DNA of 23,077 nt from the NCBI GenBank assembly GCA_016839995.1, contig JAEOTD010000014.1:1-23077 (forward strand), given 5' to 3'. The notes beneath the pieces were generated by a model that was not told the origin of the DNA, did no database searches, and was given only the letters and a program-made list of their open reading frames with translations. Positions 21,437 to 23,077 of this stretch are shown here, piece by piece; position 1 is the first letter of the stretch; each line of letters starts with the position of its first letter. The stretch comes from Candidatus Hermodarchaeota archaeon (GTDB lineage: Archaea > Asgardarchaeota > Hermodarchaeia > Hermodarchaeales > Hermodarchaeaceae). Position numbers and translations under genes: made by a program.

Positions 21437-22321
21437 CTATTTTCGCCCACGACTGCTCTCTAATGGTGTGCCCAGACCCACTGTAGGTCTCCCGCTACGC
21501 ATGTGATAGGGCACCTTCAAGTATGTAGTGACCTCATCGGGGGCAGTGGTTTTTAGAATTTGAACAAATTTTGATGGTTGCTTCAACCCTGGAACGTCCC
21601 CGTACCCCCAACGTAACACCTGATCAACCATGCGTTCACAGGCTGTGTGGACTTCAGGCACAGTTCCTCGCCAGCCCATGAATAATACAAGGGTGTGTCC
21701 GAATTTTCGCATCATGTTGATGAGCCGACGCAAATAGTTCAGTGCAGGAATGGGCCCCACACCGTCAATGAAATCATCAACATAGGCCAGAACCATCCGA
21801 ATCGTCCCCTTTCCATGAAGTGCAGAGGTGATATTGCTAAGTGCCGCAGGTAACCCATCGATAGATTGGATTTCATCAGGTTTCCTTGGCGAAATCAATA
21901 GATCTGGATTCCCACCCATTTGTCGAAGACGTTCGGGATAGCCGGTCTGAATTAATTCACGTTCGTGGTCACCAAATCCACGATAGGTGAACATATCAAT
22001 CCAGCGAAACCGGTCAACCTTACTTGTCTCTAAGAACACTTTGAATGCGTTGGGTAGTTTACGTTCACACCATAGTGCAATTGCCACAGGATCTGCATAA
22101 GTCGTGACCAAGAGAAGCGTTTCAGGATCAAGAACCTCATTAGTTAACCATTCAATCGTGAGACTAATTGGGTCGCTAAAGGTTTGGTTTTGGACATACA
22201 TAATCGAAGAGGTGCCTGTCATCATTCCAAAGTATTGGTCGAAACTTTTGTTTCCAGTGAATAGGCGCTTTCGAGTTTCTATTCCCTCTAAGAGAATGCG
22301 TGAATCACGTCCTTCACTCAT
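21437..22321 (-). CDS. KaiC/RAD55-like protein with degenerate P-loop
   Basis: The 294-residue protein resembles archaeal RecA-fold KaiC/RAD55-like proteins in layout. It has an N-terminal TGNKSFDQYF segment equivalent to the usual G-x-LDxLL lead-in, a strand SSIMYVQN, a helix ISLTIEWL, a strand LLLVTTY, the RFRWIDMFTYRG step, and a Walker B-like strand IRMVLAYVDDF. The expected GxxGxGKT is replaced by QNQTFSDP (about 44-51), which has no lysine or glycine pattern. ATP hydrolysis is therefore unlikely and a structural or sensory role is more probable. Assignment to this superfamily is by fold pattern only. It converges on meaB with 4 bases between stops and is divergent from etfB. Confidence 0.6.
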   Translation of the reverse strand: MSEGRDSRILLEGIETRKRLFTGNKSFDQYFGMMTGTSSIMYVQNQTFSDPISLTIEWLTNEVLDPETLLLVTTYADPVAIALWCERKLPNAFKVFLETSKVDRFRWIDMFTYRGFGDHERELIQTGYPERLRQMGGNPDLLISPRKPDEIQSIDGLPAALSNITSALHGKGTIRMVLAYVDDFIDGVGPIPALNYLRRLINMMRKFGHTLVLFMGWRGTVPEVHTACERMVDQVLRWGYGDVPGLKQPSKFVQILKTTAPDEVTTYLKVPYHMRSGRPTVGLGTPLESSRGRK

Positions 22322-22444
22322 TGAAAATTAGCTCCCGCCTGAGTTGTACACTATTCTAGTAGGGGAAAGGCATTTAATGGGTTTCCCTCAGCTTTGGCGC
22401 CCTGAAATTTTCTTCGCGATTTCTGTAATCTGAGCAGAGAACAC

Positions 22445-22451
22445 TTTTTAA
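22445..22451 (+). promoter_or_regulatory. possible TATA box of etfB
   Basis: The 196-base gap between the divergent KaiC-like and etfB genes is the longest in the window. It holds TTTTTAA at 22445-22451, about 70 bases before the etfB ATG, and GTGAGG close to the start codon as ribosome site. Nothing else in the gap is recognisable. Confidence 0.3.
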
Positions 22452-22517
22452 GCAAAATAGTTTTGAGTAAGCGCCTATCAAGACACCTGCCACCTCTAGA
22501 TCGTGAGGCCAACAGAC

Positions 22518-23077
22518 ATGAAAATCATCGTTCCAATCAAACAAGTACCTGAAATCGCTGAAGTCAAAATTGACCCCGAAACCAAAACCCTGATTCGAGC
22601 AGGAGTTCCCTCGATTCTCAACCCCTTCGACGAATTTGCCGTCGAAGAAGCGGTTCAAATTAAGGAAAAACTCGGGGAAGGCGAAGTCATCATCATTACC
22701 ATGGGTCCACCTCAAGCTGAAGAAGCCCTGAAAAAGTGTCTCGCCATGGGCGGTGATCGAGCAGTGCATCTCTCAGACCGTGCATTTGCTGGAGCCGACA
22801 CCTGGGCCACAGCCTACACCATTGCCCAAGCCATCAAGGCAGAAGAACCCTATGACCTCATTATTGCCGGAAAACAAGCCATTGACGGTGATACAGCCCA
22901 AGTTGGTCCCGAAATTGCCGAAATCTTAGGGATTCCCCAAGTCACCTATGCAGTGGATGTTGAGATAGCCGAGAGCAAAAAACGCATCAAGGTCAAACGA
23001 GAAACCGATGAAGGATTTGAAGTGGTTGAATGTCGATTACCTGCCCTCCTCACCGCCACAAAAGGCCTCAACGAACC
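22518..23077 (+). CDS. etfB: electron transfer flavoprotein beta subunit (partial, 3' end missing)
   Basis: The frame runs from the ATG at 22518 to the window edge without a stop, giving 186 codons of a protein usually about 250-290 residues long. It begins MKIIVPIKQVPE, followed by NPFDEFAVEEAVQIKEK, the strand VIIITMGPPQAEEALKKCLAMG and DLIIAGKQAIDGDTAQVGPEIAE (nucleotide-binding region). RLPALLTATKGLNEP at the end is the recognised EtfB signature region. EtfB with EtfA carries electrons between acyl-CoA dehydrogenases and a quinone, ferredoxin or other acceptor. EtfA is expected just to the right. Its presence next to the acyl-CoA mutase module fits oxidation of butyryl-, isobutyryl- or longer acyl-CoAs. 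Confidence 0.94.
   Translation, partial: MKIIVPIKQVPEIAEVKIDPETKTLIRAGVPSILNPFDEFAVEEAVQIKEKLGEGEVIIITMGPPQAEEALKKCLAMGGDRAVHLSDRAFAGADTWATAYTIAQAIKAEEPYDLIIAGKQAIDGDTAQVGPEIAEILGIPQVTYAVDVEIAESKKRIKVKRETDEGFEVVECRLPALLTATKGLNE

Noticed and set aside
22374..22769. 131-residue minus-strand frame at the right end
   Set aside because: It is antisense to the start of etfB and rich in Phe/Asn from mirrored codons.
1..23077. CRISPR array, insertion sequence, tRNA or rRNA genes, phage or plasmid hallmarks
   Set aside because: I saw no regular repeat-spacer series, transposase, cloverleaf with CCA-like end, rRNA sequence or integrase; the window reads as stable chromosomal metabolism genes.

Overview
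The window looks archaeal. The methylmalonyl-CoA mutase is split into ~560-residue catalytic and ~140-residue cobalamin-binding proteins. Several starts are GTG or TTG, some with a TATA-like box only 25-35 bases upstream. The gene content also fits: a KaiC/RAD55-like protein, large FtsX/MacB-type permeases, a PC4-like protein, superoxide reductase and rubrerythrin. An Asgard lineage such as Thorarchaeia is my best guess, but that is an inference from gene content and no marker gene here proves it. Coding density is high. No gene-free stretch exceeds 300 bases; the longest is 22322-22517.

Layout. 1-78 is the tail of an S-adenosylhomocysteine hydrolase gene, followed by a creatininase-family hydrolase (165-938). 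952-1470 (minus) is an unknown four-helix membrane protein, divergent from an FtsX-type permease and its ATPase (1552-5242). Then come a HIT protein, a corrinoid adenosyltransferase and a methylmalonyl-CoA mutase catalytic subunit (5348-8113), with an MFS exporter convergent on them (8110-9354, minus). Divergent from the exporter are methylmalonyl-CoA epimerase and biotin protein ligase (9466-10711) and a small membrane zinc-ribbon protein. 11236-13238 (minus) is an oxygen/peroxide defence block: superoxide reductase, a Cys-rich protein, a PC4-like protein, rubredoxin (54 residues) and rubrerythrin. 13386-17939 carries a carboxyltransferase, an RDD membrane protein, a pyruvate/oxaloacetate-type carboxyltransferase and a biotin carrier. 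17977-21432 has a tiny Cys-rich ORF, a second acyl-CoA mutase catalytic subunit, the only cobalamin-binding subunit of the window and a MeaB GTPase. 21437-22321 (minus) is a KaiC-like protein with a ruined P-loop. The start of etfB runs off the right end.

How the genes work together. Most of the window serves B12- and biotin-dependent short-chain acyl-CoA chemistry: carboxyl transfer to and from methylmalonyl-CoA, epimerisation, mutase, cofactor supply (adenosyltransferase, biotin ligase) and a mutase chaperone. The three carboxyltransferase parts match in type and length the 12S, 5S and 1.3S subunits of methylmalonyl-CoA:pyruvate transcarboxylase, and no biotin carboxylase is present in the window.

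The most interesting point is that the two mutases are not equivalent. The first has the methylmalonyl-CoA mutase substrate residues (Tyr86, Arg204). The second has Phe88 and Gln206 at the same positions, the combination known from isobutyryl-CoA mutase. The window may therefore hold a B12 module handling both branched and linear C4 acyl-CoAs, with one shared cobalamin subunit.
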